DNA from: Prorocentrum cordatum | Lineage: Eukaryota > Sar > Dinophyceae > Prorocentrales > Prorocentraceae | Assembly: GCA_963575745.1 (NCBI GenBank) | Contig: CAUYUJ010003069.1 | Span: forward strand, 40,862 to 104,861 | DNA: 64,000 bases | Direction of reading: 5' to 3' | Shown: in pieces, positions 37,991 through 50,440 of the stretch | Layout: every line of letters starts with the position of its first letter | Numbering within the stretch: position 1 is the stretch's first letter | Notes under the pieces: generated by a model | Seen by the model: only the letters and a program-made list of their open reading frames with translations | What the model was told of the DNA's origin: nothing | Databases searched by the model: none | Made by a program: the position numbers and the translations under genes

Positions 37991-38180
37991 ACCATCAGAA
38001 AACACGCCATAAACACAAACTTCTGGCGCTCCGCGCGGAACTTCCAGGATCCGCCCTGGGACCCCCCGGCGGCGCCTCTTGCGCCGCCCCTGGCGCGCTC
38101 CGCGCGCCAGGGAGGAGGGTCCAGCGCGGATCCAAGAAGTCCGCGCGGACCGCCAAACGTTTATGTTTATGCCGTTTCTC
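37990..38180. repeat. Foldback family F, copy 3, in intron 3
   Basis: Left CATAAACACAAACTTCTGGC and TCCGCGCGGAACTTCCAGGA; right TCCAAGAAGTCCGCGCGGAC and GTTTATGTTTATG. It is nearly palindromic across its length, with the central GGCGCGCTCCGCGCGCC. Confidence 0.8.
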
Positions 38181-38360
38181 GCTCACGGGAGGAAAGACCA
38201 CCGGGACCCGACATTTTGCGTTTACTCAACGGCCATGGGCGTTTTTTTAGACAGCCCTGCCCTGTGCGATTCCTTCTGTGGGTGCGTTTGCTCAACGACT
38301 TCGCGTGTCGGGGTGATCCTGATGGGGGTGGATCTTCTGCCTCCCATTCGTCTTTCATAG

Positions 38361-38480
38361 GTACATCAAGCACTTCGCCGGGTGGGAGCTGTTCCGAATG
38401 GACGCCCTGCAGGCGGCGCACGTGGAGCCGCCAGACGAGGCCTCGGGGGACGCGGGGCCCCAGAAGCCGGGGTCGGCGGC
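38361..38480 (+). CDS. Methyltransferase-like gene, exon 4 (C-terminal)
   Basis: After TCTTTCATAG the frame reads YIKHFAGWELFRMDALQAAH, then VEPPDEASGDAGPQKPGSAA. Its first G would complete a codon split by the intron, as at exon 1. It lies on the same strand in the expected order. Membership of the gene is inferred from splice-site form and protein-like composition only. The frame becomes low-complexity after about 38460. Confidence 0.4.
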
Positions 38481-38509
38481 GAGCGAAGGGGGGGCATCGA
38501 GAAGGAGAG

Positions 38510-38670
38510 AGAAGGCCTTTCAGAAGGTGGCGGGGCGTCTCAGAAGCCCCTGCGCTTTCTGAGAGGTTTGCTGTGTCTTCGTGGAAGGCTCAGGAAACTT
38601 CTCAGAAAGCGGGAGGGCTTCCGAGCCTTCTGAGAAGGCCTTCTCCTGCTCACTTCTCCCCCGGGCTCGC
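38510..38670. repeat. Dispersed CTTCTGAGAAG repeat, copy 2
   Basis: GGCGTCTCAGAAGCCCCTGC, TTTCTGAGAGGTTTGCTGTG, GGAAGGCTCAGGAAACTTCT, CCTTCTGAGAAGGCCTTCTC and the tail GGGCTCGCCGCC. It aligns block by block with 40490..40645. Confidence 0.75.
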
Positions 38671-38739
38671 CGCCGACAGGACCCTGCAAGCCAAGACTTT
38701 GCCAGATCCAGATATAGGAAGAAGCAACGCCACCCACAT

Positions 38740-38900
38740 ACATTGTGACGGTCCGCGTGGATTTCATCGACCTGCGCTGGATCCCCTCTTCCTCGCATGC
38801 GGAGCACGTTAAGGGCGGCGCTGGAGGCGCCGCCAGATGGTCCAGCACAGATTCAAGAAACCCGCGCGGATTGTCGAAAGTTTATGTCTGTGCATTTTCG
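38740..38900. repeat. Foldback family F, copy 4
   Basis: Left ACGGTCCGCGTGGATTTCAT and CTGCGCTGGATCC; right GATGGTCCAGCACAGATTCA and CCGCGCGGATTGTC, then AGTTTATGTC. A more diverged copy. Confidence 0.65.
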
Positions 38901-40489
38901 TCTTCGATGCGAATCGAAAAAACGCGGCAGTAGCATCGGCCGCGGCAGCAGCTTCCTTGGGCGCTCCAACGTCCTGGTCTATAGCAGATTCCCTATTTGA
39001 GTGCTGTCAGAAGTGTCCCAGGGCCCACGGTGCCCGCAGGATTTTCAAGGATGCCCCCAAGGCCTCCAGAGAATCCCTGACGAAGCCCAGAGGGCCCCAG
39101 GTCATCGAGGACAAAAGACCCCTGAGTCTACTAACAGAATGAAGACGTGGCCTCACCGAGGGCCCCGTCCATGCATTACGGATACTAAATCTGGTCGGCT
39201 TGGCTGGGCACACTTGCAGGAAAAAGACTGACCGATCCCTAATGTTTCCGGCCTTCCTAATTTGGGTCCCCTCCCAACGAGTTCGGGGTCCTTCATCTGT
39301 GGTTCACCACCAGGGGCCCCAAAAGAGAGCGGAAAAGCTTGGGGCACCTTGGGCCAGGGGCACCTCCAGCAACCCCCGAGGGTGGGGAGGGACGGGGACC
39401 GGGGACGGAGGAGGCGGAGGAGAGCGGTTCGGAGGAGGAGGCGGGATGGCTGGGAATCGAGGATCCGGGTCGATGACCAAGACGGGAGAGGATCGATCGA
39501 CGGGGGAGGATCCAGGATCGAGGAGGAGGATGGATCGAGGAGGAGGGTCGAGGGGTCGCCCTGGGCCAGGGGCACCTCCAGCAAAGCCCCCGACCCGTGC
39601 ACGCGGGGCCCCGGACGCCCGCTGCCCACCGCCACCCGCGCCCGGGCCCCCAGACAGGTGTGCGCGCCGGCGGCGCGCCGAGGGGGCGCATGGCCCTCCC
39701 CTCCGGAGGGCAGCGGAGGGCCAGGTTGGCGATGTTCCAACCGACGTTAGCCTGGACCACCAGGAAGAATTGCGAGCACCAAGGAGAAGTACCCAACCTC
39801 GAGGGTTTTCACGCGTCGGGCCCTGGGTGACACTCGTCGGACACTGTTTCGACACCGTTTCGACACTTTACAGGGTTCTCGAAATGATTCCCGGGATGGG
39901 GTCCTTGAGTACGATGGGAACAACCTAAGGCTAGGCTTCAAGCAGTCCTGGCTCGCCGATAGGCCCACTAGATAATCTTCTGATAACCGTTTGTGGTCTG
40001 CACGAAATGTTCTCAGAACGTTTCCTGCGGAGACTGTTTTGTTTTAACACCTCGGGTTTATGTTCCGAGAGCATTATCTTTGTTATTAGGACACGTTTGT
40101 CGGGGGCGGCAAAGAGGGGGGTGATGACAAGGGGAGGTTGATATCATGGCGGGGGCCCTGATATTTCCCCAGATTTTATGGCGCCTCTTCTTATTCTATT
40201 CCGTCCCCGGCCCCCTCCCTGTGCCGCGCACATGCCGCCAGTCATGATTTGCACCCCCCCCGCTGGGACACCCCCCTCTTGGCCGCTCCCGAGTTTGGGT
40301 TCCAAGATCATTTCGTGGTAGGCCCACCGGGGTGCCGGGACGGTCCGTCCCTGCTCTAATGTTCTCGGAAAGGGACCAGGGGGGCTCTCTTCGAAGCAGG
40401 CGGGAGGGCCTCTGAGACGTCGGCCTACCTCCCTCCCTCCCCCTGATTCGGCGGAGAGCTAGTTGGGGGAGCGAGAAGGAGAAGGCCTT
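38901..40489. other. Intergenic with GGA-rich and GC-rich stretches
   Basis: No convincing gene. GGAGGA/GATCGAGG-rich DNA occurs at 39400..39560, and CGACACCGTTTCGACAC-type short repeats at 39840..39870. Confidence 0.4.
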
Positions 40490-40645
40490 CTCAGAGGGCG
40501 GCGGGGCTTTCAGAAGCACTCTGGCCTTCTGAGAGGTTTTCTGTGTCCTCGGGGAAGGCTCAGGAAAATTCTCAGAAGGCCAGGGGACTCCCGAGCCTTC
40601 TGAGAAGGCCTCATCCCTCTCGCTTCCCCCTCGCTCGCCGCCCAC
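40490..40645. repeat. Dispersed CTTCTGAGAAG repeat, copy 3
   Basis: GCCTTCTGAGAGGTTTTCTG, GGAAGGCTCAGGAAAATTCT, GCCTTCTGAGAAGGCCTCAT and the tail CCCTCGCTCGCCGCC. Confidence 0.75.
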
Positions 40646-41970
40646 TCATTCTTCCAGAGCTCAGACCTCCCGTCCCGCCCTTCCGCCTCTTTTCCGATAC
40701 GATCTGTATGGGTTTCTTTGATTCGCGTAAGAGGTTTCCAAGATGTGTTTGATAACATTATCCGCACTTGCTTCGCAGGTCGGAAGATCTAGAGCATGGA
40801 GGTGAAGGGTTGGAAGCCCCCCCCCCGGTGCGCGCCGCCAATGGCCTTGAGCGTGGAGCCCCCAGATGTCTGGACCTCTTCCCCGGAACCCCCTCTGCCT
40901 CCCAGGTCTTTCTTCCCCTTGCCTAATCGGAGGTGGATAAACTTCTACCCTGACACGTCGATTAAGGACTTGACCGTTTTCGGTTCGCGAGACGGCGTCG
41001 CGGCCGTCATTTTTGCGGGTCCAGGTCCGTCGGTTTCGGTCCCAGGCCGTTTCACTTAGGGGAGATTTACTAAAGGGAGGTTTGTCCACCGCCGACCTAA
41101 TTTTGGCAAGGGGATTCCAGCTTCGGCTGGACAGCGCTGCCATCACCTGCCTTTGCCCTGTGGAGGGTCTGGCAGAGAGGGCCTCGAGTTCAAAGAAAGT
41201 CCGCCCAGGTCGTCTCTGGACAGCCCCGTGGCCCAGTAAAAGCTCGCATCGGTCGAACGTCGAGCTCGACCAAACATCTCCCGTCGCGTACGCGAGGAGG
41301 TCCTGAGGAGGAGGAGGAGGAAGAGGAATGAGAGGAGGAGGAGGAGGAGAAGGACCGTCGCGCGGAAGGGGTGGGTCAGCTCTCCTCTGACTACTCTGCC
41401 TCTGCTGCTACTTCCGCTGGAGCCTCTCCCTCGTCTCGGGGGTGGGCCTCCGCCTCCGCCAGCTCCTGGGCCTGGCGCTGGAGGTACAGGTGCCGCGGGG
41501 TGGGCGCCTCGCAAAAGATGGGCGCCTGAAAACAGCTCCTGGGGTGCCTCCCGCTTTGGATGAGTGGCCGCTGGGTCCTGTCACCCGGCCGCGCGAAACG
41601 TCGAGTGCATCCATTGGCGAGGCAGCGGGGGCTCGATTCGTCTGGAGCAGCAAACAATGAACGAGCCGCTGTTGTGAGCAACGCGCACGAATATCTGGTG
41701 GCCTCGGGGGCGTGCACAAAGCGAAGCTAGTCTGGGCGCATGCCCGAGGCACTGTGCAGTGTTCTTGCCGGCCGCTCTCTCGCGGCGGCCGGTGCCCAGA
41801 AAGCGAGTCCTTGCCGCTTCCCACTTGTGCTCCGGTCGTTCTCTGACAGGGCGGGGAGCCTCGGTAGGCGTCGGCGGGGGTGGAACTAAATCCCCAGGCG
41901 GCGTGCAAGCCTCCAGGATAGAAGCCGTATCGACGGGCGGGGGAAAAGGAACTTGGCGGGCTTGCCAAAA
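40646..41970. other. Intergenic; (GGA)n at 41300..41355
   Basis: No gene is firmly supported. A minus-strand frame through 41408..42040 may be the decayed 3' tail of LINE-C but shows no motif. Confidence 0.35.
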
Positions 41971-41976
41971 GACTTT

Positions 41977-42571
41977 CTAGGAAGTGATGGGCTCGAGTGG
42001 AGGCCAGTCGTGGAGGGTCCTGGCAACAGCCAAGATGCACTCACTACGAAGGCCAGTCTCTGTGGCCAGGCTGTCTACTTCCGCGTCCGAGGGGTGGTTG
42101 AAAGCTCTCGAGGCGAGCACTGCAAATCTGTCGGCCCCGTGATTGCCCTGAGCGGCGGCCCAGTGTTCCGATCCTACGTGATGGGCGCCGAGGCTTTGGT
42201 GGGCTTTGACGTTCAAAAACCGCTGTGGCGGGTGCCAGTCTATGGCTGCTCGCGCCAAGGGTCCTACCCCAGCGCATCTGTTACGTTGAGACAGCTCTGG
42301 GCATACGAATTTGTAGAGCCCTGGTCGTCAAATGATATATCTCACTGATACGGGAGGGGGAGGAGGAGGAGGAGGAGGAGGAGGAGGAGGAGGAGGAGGA
42401 GGAGGAGAACGAGGGGGAGGAGGAGAGGGCAGCAAGCACAGCACAGCGCTGAGCAGCGGGGGAGGTTTCAGGGAGGCATCGGCCGACTTGGCCTGTTAGG
42501 GCTACGGTGGCCTCGCCAGCTTCGTTGGTCTTGACAACCGCCCAGCCGGCTGAGACGTGGGCCTTAAACAA
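41977..42571 (-). pseudogene. LINE-C RNase H, split by a (GGA)n array
   Basis: The first part (42571..42430) has SAGWAVVKTNEAGEATVA and ETSPAAQRCAVLAAL (the RNase H Glu segment). A (GGA)n array at 42352..42425 then interrupts the domain. The second part (42258..41977) has FLNVKAHQS...GNHGADRFAVLA (final His and Asp). The first Asp strand is lost where a TATATACGTATATATAC tract begins at 42579. Confidence 0.6.
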
Positions 42572-42625
42572 AAAAATGTATATATACGTATATATACACA
42601 GACAAAACCAACGACCCCAGATTTC

Positions 42626-44049
42626 TTACCAAGGAGGGCCGCCGCGGGGTCCACCGACCAGCACTTCATGGCATCCAGGCCGCACTTCGTGCCGTGCTGA
42701 TATGTTCCTGATGTGCGTCCATATGGCGTGGCATAGGTAGGCTAGGAGGGTGGATGTCTCGGCCTTAGTGACGGAGGTGGCGGTGAGGCTCTTCTGGGCA
42801 ACCGTGACATTTGGGATGGCCCTGTCGAGGCCAGGCCTTCTGGCTGCTTTATTGAGGAGGCTCTCCCCCCAAGACTGTTTCGGGAGGTCCTGCATGAGGC
42901 TCGGGGGTGTGCTGGTCGGGATGTGCCCGCTCCCTTTGCGGCCCCGAAACCCGAGCGGGGGGGGGAGGGGAAGACCCAGCGGATCCTCTGGAGGTTGCGG
43001 TAGGCGACGCCCGGCTGTCCTCGGCAGTTGCTCCAAGCCTCGGGCGGGCGGCCCAGGATCTCTCGGGCCATGCGCCTCGGGCTCGGCCAGTGGAAGCCTG
43101 CTGCCGCTGTGCTTTTTGTTGCGGCTCTCCTGACCATCTGGCTCGGCGACAGTATTGGACCCATCGCTGGTCTTCAGCAGGGATCTCCTAGGACAGAGTG
43201 CCAAACTTCTCGATCGAGTCGGGTTCCCTGTGCCCGCGATCCTCAGTTAGAGAGCCTGCGACCTGCGAAGCTCTATGTTGTCTATCCCCGCGACATTGCT
43301 CCTGTAGAAGTGAGCCTGACCTAGGCTTGTGTTGTAGATCTTCCCGCATTCCCCCTGGGCTCTTTTGAGGGTGGCGAGTCTTCAGCATGGGGCCTGCAGT
43401 TTGGCGTGTTTGGCTCTCGAGGTCGAGTTCGATAGACCTCGACGTTTGGCACATCTGATCTGAAGTCTACTCCCAGGTATGGCTATAGAGATCCGCTGTC
43501 TGGGGCCCGCGTACTTACCAAAGTCGTTCTCGAGGCGCTTCTGGACGTCGCTGGACGAGGCAAGTACGGCCGACTTCGCTGGCGACCTGACATTGTCAAT
43601 CATGTTTGATGGCTGCTAGCCACTGAAAGCACGCGTCCAGCAACAACTTCACAAGCTGCCCCTTTGTGGAAGCAGCTGCAGCAACATGTCATCTATGAAG
43701 AGACTGAGCTGAACGTCGGGATGAGCTTGTCCCCAGCTCTGCAAGGGCTGCTTGCAGTACATGTGGGCAAGGTCTGGTGAGGCACAACAACCAGCTGGAA
43801 TGTTCTGAACGGGAGCCCGCAGTACTGTATGATGTGGCTGCATGTGAGATATCTGCGTGCCTGGTACTGTTTGGGGATGACTGCAAGGATGGCTCCGTTG
43901 AAGCTGCCGCAGCTGGCTCTATCTCGCAGCGCTGCTCTGCTGATGTGCTCGTAGTGGTTTATTTTGTCATGCCCCAGAGAGCTGACCCCCTCGCGTGCTG
44001 GATCTTCCTGGAGAGCCCTTCGGTCGGCGAAGAGAAACTGATGGAACAC
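42626..44049 (-). pseudogene. LINE-C reverse transcriptase core and thumb
   Basis: Three frames carry the pieces. RRYLTCSHIIQYCGLPFRTF is at 43.87-43.79 kb. IPAGCCASPDLAHMY (motif B) and LSLFIDDMLLQ (motif C, FIDD, near 43700) follow. VRSPAKSAVLASSSDVQKRL (motif D) is at 43.59-43.53 kb. Downstream, 43.0-42.65 kb reads LPKQSWGESLLNKAARRPGL and LLAYLCHAIWTHIRNISARH, a helical thumb-like segment. Motif A was not located with confidence. Confidence 0.6.
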
Positions 44050-44059
44050 GAGCTCTAAA

Positions 44060-45740
<1,681 letters not shown>

Positions 45741-45834
45741 TAGGCCAGGACGGTTGGGAGGGCACGGATCCGGGCTGCTCGACGCACGCATGGAAGTCTG
45801 CGAGGTCCTGGAGGTGCTCATCTATGAGCAAGTT

Positions 45835-46925
45835 CCGTAGACGCGCTGGCGGCGATGTAGGTCACGGCGATGCAGGCTTCGGGATTGTAGTTGGGACTGG
45901 TTCGTGACCAAAATAACTGTCGGACATCGTGGTTTGTACTTTCTTACAACTCGCTGCGCCGTTTTCGATCGATACACTCGCACGTTTGGAATGTAGGATA
46001 GTGTGGTTCGTGATTTCCTACCATTTGTTCTGCACGAGCTCGCCGTTAACCAACATCGCCGTTAGCGCGGCCTTGGAAGTTGAAGATTTTCGGGTGGACT
46101 CCGTCTTACGTCTGGCTGGACAGTTGGCTGAAAGTCCTGGCGGCTTTCCTGAGGGCCTCTGGTGGTTTTTGGCGGGAGTGCGGCGGCAGTTTCTGGGTGG
46201 CCTGGGTATCTGGGGAGAGGGTTTCCTTGGAGCTGCCAGAGCTCGGGTAGGCGATCCGATCATTGGGCCAGTCTTTGGCCTTGACTTCCTGGGGCTGCCA
46301 ACTGCTGAGGTCTTTGGTCCATCTGTGGGCCCCGCCGACTCCTTTGGGCGTCTGCTCTGTAACCCGCTGCTGCTGGGCCGTTGTGGACTGGAGTGCTTCC
46401 CGAGAGCGCTCCTGGTCTAGGAAGCTGGTCACCTCCTGCTGCAACCGATCGAAGGTAATCTGCGCGCGCTGGCTGGACGCCTGCATGCCATCTTGCTGGA
46501 TGTCCAGCAGGAGGGCGTCAAGGAACTGACGAAAGTTGGTGAGCGCTGCCGGCCAATCCAGGGCTGTCTGGAACTCCTGGGGCGCGTCCGGCAGAGCTGT
46601 CCGTAAATCTCGCAGGCCAGCAGGCAAACCGCATTTTGGACGTTTTACACTTTCCGTAGACGCGCTAACGGAGTGTGAGTTAACGGCGAAGCAGGACATC
46701 CAAATGTAGGAAGGCGTGGTTCGCGGCTAAATCAATCGTAGGGGAGCATGGTTCGTGTTTTATTACAACTCGCTGTGTCGTTTTCGTTCTATACGTTCGC
46801 ACATTCGAAATGTAGGAACCGGTGTGTCGTGATGTCCTAGTTTGTTTTGCGTGAGTTCGGTGTCGCAAAAACAAAATTCCCAACCGTTCAGTTAACCAAG
46901 CACACCGTCAGCGCGGCCTTGGACT
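45835..46925. repeat. Pair of about 250-bp direct repeats, 815 bp apart
   Basis: Copies at 45835..46083 and 46650..46925 share TTCCGTAGACGCGCT, TTACAACTCGCTG..CGTTTTCG, GTAGGA and AGCGCGGCCTTGGA. They bracket a LINE-C piece (46106..46640 minus: DWPAALTNFRQFLDALLLDI). Confidence 0.65.
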
Positions 46926-47293
46926 TTGTTGTTCAGCCGTCGAAGCGGCCGAGCATACGATTGCCATCCTGCTTTGTGCTGGAATTCTCCAGCTCGATCG
47001 GAGACCCAGACGATTTGTGGTGTCTGGCATGTTGTGCCTCTGCATCTAAGTGGGGTGTCTGTCTGCTTGGCAACTGAGCCTTCCAGGTCCAGGATCAGGA
47101 GGTCGAACGCGGAGTCCAGGGCCTGAGGCTGATCGGGTCCACTTTTGGGGCTCAAGTGAGGGGCCAACTGTACGCCTGGTACGGAGCTGCTGGGGCTTGG
47201 CCAGTCTGGGGAGCAGGAGGTTCTGCCCGATCTGGAACTGAGCGACGACCTGTGCGGTGCGGCGACAGCGTGTAGTCCGTCGGAAATTTCACG

Positions 47294-47864
47294 TTACTGA
47301 CAGAATCGCCAAAGGATGTTGCTGACGATGAAATAGTCCAATTTTGACACGCTCTTTTTTGTGAAATGAGTGGGTTCTCTGGAGCTGACGGTACAATAAT
47401 GTCCTCGGTCCGTCAGGCTGGTTTTTCTGACCGTTGAGTGGGGCATGTCGAAGCCTCCTGCTGCTAGCACTGGCATGCTGTTGTGGCTCTGCATCCATCC
47501 GATGGCCGCCAGCAGGTCAATGTTCTGCTGATTGAGGCCTGCTGAGTCTGCAAAGTAGATGGGGGGCATATTGATGTGCGAGTGACCTCGGAGCTCCAAT
47601 ATATCTGCTGACATCATGCTGGGAGGATCTGAGGAGGTGGAGCTGCTGGGCGGATTCCGAAGTCGAATCCTGCACGAATCAGGACGGCTGCCCCCGCCAT
47701 CGGTTCATTAGTTTCGCTGGTGAATCACAGTGAAATGCCGGCATGACAGACTGCCAGCCCGCTTTCTGGCACCGCTGCATGGCGGCTATGATACGAACCC
47801 CTAAGGGACGAGACTCTTGACAGCTTTTGGCGGCGACGTTCTCGGATAATGTCGACGAGACCAA
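47294..47864 (-). pseudogene. LINE-C AP endonuclease
   Basis: The upstream piece (47864..47679) reads QRCQKAGWQSVMPAFHCDSP. After a frame change, 47617..47294 has INMPPIYFADSAG, then MPVLAAGGFDMPHSTV (degenerate GDFN motif) and SVSKLDYFIVSN (the LDYF block with catalytic Asp). The GDFN motif reads GGFD, so the domain is probably inactive. Confidence 0.6.
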
Positions 47865-48286
47865 AATTTTGACAGCCTCAGCTGCTATCGATCGTGACGA
47901 TTTGAGTAGACTGCGGATCGGGGTTACCTTGACGACCCTTTGCCCTCCCCCGCTGTGGCTGCAGCAGCGAGGCTCTTGAGCTTCTTCGCAGCGAGGTTCC
48001 TTCTCTCCCCTGAGCTGCTGATGGCTGGGTTGACTTTTTCGAGGGCTGATGCTGCGTCCTTATGCCCGCGTTTGTTTCTGGCAGGCTCGTCCATGGAGGT
48101 CTCACTGAGACCCGCTAGGGACCCTGAGGCTGGTTGTTGCTGATGCTGCCGATGCTGCTGCTGCTCAGGCTGCCCTGGCTGTGCGGGTTCGGCGGCACTG
48201 GCAGCAGCAGCAGCAGCAGTTGCTGAGGCGGGCGGCTGGGCTGGCGACGCTGGCGCGTCAACCGGTGGGGCGGCCGCGGGGGCTGC

Positions 48287-49063
48287 CTAATCGTAGGCTG
48301 ATGCGAGCTCGACGCGATCCTGGATGTCCTGGGGGGTCCCGAGGCGGGTCTTTCTTTTGCGCTGATCCATGAACTTGTTGACCTTCGCGAAGAAGGGGTG
48401 CGGCTCCAACGGGGCCGTCTGGTCCGCTGCGGCGCGGACGGTGACGGTGAGTTGGGTTCTTAGTTGTGCGAGCTCCGTGGTGGTGGCGGCCTGGTCCGCC
48501 TCATATGTGCTGTCGGCCAGCTCTGAGATTTGATCCACGCACTCCTTGATCTGCTCGGAATACTTCTTGATTATGTCTTGGGCGGAGAATTCCTGGTCGC
48601 GGAAAGGCTGGCATTGCTTTTCCATAGATGTTTCCGAAATGGCGGTTGGCTGTCCTGGTTTGCTTTAGCGAGATGCCAGCTTTGGCATCATCATACCCCC
48701 TGTGCCCTCGCGGGTCTAGCAGAAGTTGACTAGGTCTTGGAAAGCGGATATTGGGTCGGTCTGCGTTGGGGCGTCCGATTGCGATCGGGGAGGGCTGCCT
48801 TGGATATCGAGCTGGCCGTTGATGCGACAGACCCTCGTCCAACGGTTTCTGCCTCCGCTTGCGCCTTGGTTCCGCTGACCTCCTCCGCCGTTTTTGCCCG
48901 ACTGAGGTCGATTCGATTTCATGTTGCCTGCTGACTTCCCTGGGTACTCGAGCGTGGAGCCACACTTGGAGCAGACTTGATTGTTCCTGTCCAGGTAGGT
49001 CCAGCCCTGGAATCCCTGGCGAGAGCAGAGGACGTATTGGCGTTGTCCCTTGGTTGGAGCCAT
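48287..49063 (-). pseudogene. LINE-C ORF1: RanBP2-like finger protein, frameshifted
   Basis: The ATG at 49063 lies 199 nt after the relict SL. It reads MAPTKGQRQYVLCSRQGFQG, then a finger NNQVCSKCGSTL, then a Gly/Arg/Gln-rich stretch. Near 48720 the frame changes (DPRGHRGYDDAKAGISLKQT) and again near 48600 (DQEFSAQDIIKKYSEQIKEC). It ends in an acidic coiled region. It is a gag-like first ORF by position. Confidence 0.6.
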
Positions 49064-49261
49064 GACCTGTCCATCTGCGCCGAGGCTGTACGAGAGGACG
49101 AAGCAGATGGCGGCTGCGGACCGCCCGACCGCTGCGGCTGCGGACCGCGGAGGCGGCGATGCTGGAAAGCTGGCCGAGGGAGCCAGGCCTCTGGAAAGGG
49201 CTGCCCTTGCCCCTCGTCCTCAAGCCTGTAGAGCCGGGACCCACGAGGGAGGCCCGTGAGT

Positions 49262-49281
49262 CTCGAGCCAAAACGGCCAGT
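49262..49281 (-). promoter_or_regulatory. DinoSL relict at the 5' end of LINE-C
   Basis: On the minus strand the sequence reads ACTGGCCGTTTTGGCTCGAG. GCC-TTTTGGCTC-AG is kept, with 14 of the last 16 leader positions. It comes directly after a (CTC)n array (the complement of 49283..49340). Confidence 0.7.
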
Positions 49282-49282
49282 T

Positions 49283-49351
49283 GGGAGGAGGAGGAGGAGG
49301 GGGAGGAGGAGGAGGAGGAGGAGGAGGAGGAGGAGGAGGAGGAGGAGGAGG

Positions 49352-49401
<50 letters not shown>

Positions 49402-49440
49402 AAGCGGGAGGAGCAGGAGGAGGAGGAGGAACAGGAGGGG
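49283..49440. repeat. (GGA)n / GGAGCA array directly upstream of the LINE-C leader relict
   Basis: GGA triplets, then GCAGGA hexamers (49355..49405), then GGA again. On the minus strand it is a pyrimidine-rich tract running into the relict SL. Confidence 0.95.
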
Positions 49441-49449
49441 GAGGAGGGC

Positions 49450-49992
49450 AAGCTAGGTGCGCTCGCGTCATATCTGACATCCTACCCCTCCCTCCCATCC
49501 CTTACTATGGCGTAGATCCCCCTCTACTCGCACAGTCGGATGTCGAGCAGGGCAATGATCCCGAAAGGGTACGCGATGCATTGTAGAGCACGGCATGGTA
49601 TGGCGTAGAAGAGCACCGTAAAGCATAGCATCAACCTAGCATTGCATTGCATGCCGTGGCATGGCACGGGAAATGACGCCAGCGCTACAGCGGGAGGACG
49701 ATTCGGAACGAGCGGAAGCACTGAAATGAGGCCAGCGTTGCAGCGGGAGCACGATTCGGAACGAGCGGAAGCACTGAAATGAGGCCAGCGCTGCAGCGGG
49801 AGCACGATTCGGAACGAGCGGGGCCCGAAAATGAGGCCGGCGCCTCAGCGAGACCAGCATTTTGGAAAAATTGCAGGCGAAAGCCCAACTCCGGGGAATC
49901 TTGTGTGTTAGAAAAAATACGCGGGGGGGGCTAATATTTTCAAGCCGCCATCAGGGGAAGAGGGAGAGTAGTCTTCATATTGAGTAATTGTG
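49450..49992. repeat. Block R, copy 2, with 56-bp tandem units
   Basis: AGGTGCGCTCGCGTC and TGACATCCTACCCCTCCC at 49458.., then units with CAGCGGGAGCACGATTCGGA at about 49680, 49740 and 49795, then CAGCGAGACCAGCATTTTGG and GGGAAGAGGGAGAGTAGT. It corresponds to 44643..45740 without the GT/GCGT expansion. It lies immediately before LINE-B. Confidence 0.8.
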
Positions 49993-50261
49993 GAGGACGA
50001 GGAGGAGGAGGGGGAGGAGGGGGAGGAGGTTGGGCCCCCCGCGGGCCCCGGAGGCGCCCAGCCGGGCGTGGAGTGCGGGGGGCCGGCCCGGCGCGCCCCC
50101 CCCGCCGCGAGGCGTCCCTGGCGGCCGCGCGCGCCCGCACGGAGGCCGCCATGCGGGAGCTCGTGCGCCCCGCGTTGCCGCGCGCCGCGTGGCGCGGCGA
50201 GCTCCGCGAGCCGCCGCCGCGGGAGGCGCCCGCGACCCGCGGCGGGGAGCTGTGACGCCTC

Positions 50262-50352
50262 CTGCTCCTCCTCCTCCTCCTCCTGCTCCTGCTCCTCCTC
50301 CTCCTCCTCCTCCTCCTCCTCCTCCTCCTCCTCCTCCTCCTCCTCCTCCTCC
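50262..50352. repeat. (CTC)n array directly upstream of the LINE-B leader relict
   Basis: CTC triplets with a few CTG, running straight into the relict SL at 50353. Confidence 0.95.
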
Positions 50353-50369
50353 AGCCGTTCTGGCACAAG
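50353..50369 (+). promoter_or_regulatory. DinoSL relict at the 5' end of LINE-B
   Basis: AGCCGTTCTGGCACAAG versus leader AGCCATTTTGGCTCAAG: 14 of 17 positions. It lies 72 nt upstream of the ORF1 ATG at 50441. Confidence 0.6.
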
Positions 50370-50440
50370 TTTTGTGCTTGTTGACGCGAACTTCAGAGCG
50401 GCACACTGCGTCAACGGGCCTTCTGGCTCGGATCTTCTCA

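Noticed and set aside
47136-47155. Leader-like CCACTTTTGGGGCTCAAG on the plus strand
   Set aside because: Two insertions are needed, no open frame follows, and it lies within minus-strand LINE-C coding sequence.
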